The translations under genes were made by a program, and so were the position numbers. A stretch of 64,000 nt of DNA from Flavobacterium johnsoniae (GTDB lineage: Bacteria > Bacteroidota > Bacteroidia > Flavobacteriales > Flavobacteriaceae): positions 1 through 64,000 of the forward strand of contig NZ_MLFK01000013.1 of NCBI RefSeq assembly GCF_001879205.1, given 5' to 3'. This document shows, in pieces, positions 63,454 through 64,000 of the stretch (position 1 is its first letter; every line of letters begins with the position of its first letter). The notes under the pieces are model-generated. The model worked only from the letters and a program-made list of their open reading frames with translations, was not told the origin of the DNA and made no database searches.

Positions 63454-64000
63454 ATGAAACAATTAATTACACTAACTCTTTTTTTATTAACCTTTACCGC
63501 ATTTGCCCAAAAACCTTGTGAATACAGCGCCAATGTGACAGACTCTATTGGAACTTATAAAGTAACCAATGAGTATTTAATCAACGAGAAAAATTTTGGA
63601 GGGACCTTTAGTTATATTTTCTTTTCGCTTGCACAAACAGATGGTCTGCCAACTTTAAACCTGCAGCTAATTCAAAAAAGTAAAGATTTTATAAAGGCAA
63701 ACTGCTTCGACAAAAATTCAAAAATCTTCCTTCAACTCGAAAACGGTAAAATTGTTACTTTAATTCATATTGATAGTGAAAGATGTGGCACTTTAATTAG
63801 AGATGATAAAGGATTTGATAACCGTGTAAATACAGGGATTTTTATGTTTATGAAAGACAATTATGAAGAACTGAAAAAATCTCCTGTATCAATTATGCGA
63901 ATTAAATACCTGACCAATATTGAAGATTATATCGTTAAAAACGAATTGGTATCTGAAATGAATGGAAAAACTTTTCAGCCCAGCACTTATTTAATGCAGA
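63454..64000 (+). CDS. Secreted protein of unknown function, 3' end beyond the window
   Basis: An ATG at 63454, 2 bp after the methyltransferase stop, opens a frame that continues to the right edge (182 codons). The signal peptide is MKQLITLTLFLLTFTAFAQ, followed by a soluble region (KPCEYSANVTDSIGTYKVTN). No family is recognised. Cys residues near the N-terminus and in DSERCGTL could pair. It is in the AI-2E operon by spacing. Confidence 0.8.
   Translation, partial: MKQLITLTLFLLTFTAFAQKPCEYSANVTDSIGTYKVTNEYLINEKNFGGTFSYIFFSLAQTDGLPTLNLQLIQKSKDFIKANCFDKNSKIFLQLENGKIVTLIHIDSERCGTLIRDDKGFDNRVNTGIFMFMKDNYEELKKSPVSIMRIKYLTNIEDYIVKNELVSEMNGKTFQPSTYLMQ

Noticed and set aside
1..64000. CRISPR array, tRNA, prophage or insertion sequence
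   Set aside because: No regular repeat-spacer pattern, cloverleaf, integrase or transposase was seen on either strand.

Overview
The window looks like chromosome of a Flavobacterium or close relative, and the chitin locus closely resembles that of F. johnsoniae. Supporting signs are low GC, two SusC/SusD pairs, Bacteroidetes-type promoters (TTG, 19 bp, TAnnTTTG), weak ribosome binding sites, the BshA bacillithiol enzyme and an LptD/TamB outer-membrane toolkit. No phage, insertion sequence, CRISPR array or tRNA was seen.

Region 1 (1-21.1 kb) is a chitin utilisation locus. On the minus strand, one transcription unit holds susC, susD and a lipoprotein GH18 chitinase, ending at a terminator (11520-11561). 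A second unit holds susC, susD, a glucosamine-6-phosphate deaminase fused to a PIG-L deacetylase domain, a GH20 hexosaminidase and a large secreted GH18 chitinase cut by the left edge. Facing them on the plus strand are a LytS/LytT-type sensor and regulator and an MFS sugar transporter. Both susC genes, and more weakly the transporter, share an upstream pair of 9-bp direct repeats spaced 12 bp apart, which fits the LytTR regulator encoded between them.

Region 2 (21-44.7 kb) is mostly housekeeping: transaldolase with an unusual structured leader, sensor kinases, an SDR enzyme, SRP RNA, glutaminyl cyclase, two histidine-degradation genes (hutI, hutG), a DEAD-box helicase, a cation symporter, chorismate synthase, a lipid-A-type phosphoesterase, bacillithiol synthase, and an operon of amidase, MCE protein and two iron-sulfur electron-transfer proteins.

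Region 3 (44.7-64 kb) holds LptD, RidA, two tandem methylglyoxal synthase homologues (one with a rewritten phosphate-binding loop), a GlcNAc-kinase-type BadF ATPase, GAPDH, phosphofructokinase, TamB, TsaD, RNA methyltransferases, a secreted M43 protease, an AI-2E-type permease and a SAM methyltransferase. The kinase, GAPDH and PFK would carry GlcNAc released by region 1 into glycolysis: chitin to oligomers (GH18), GlcNAc (GH20), uptake (MFS), phosphorylation (kinase), deacetylation and deamination (PIG-L-NagB fusion), then fructose-6-phosphate.

The items most worth a second look are the shared LytTR-type operators, a structured RNA family with two copies (22494-22603 and 39451-39534), the diverged methylglyoxal synthase paralogue, and a TamB gene whose membrane anchor lies upstream of any ordinary start codon.
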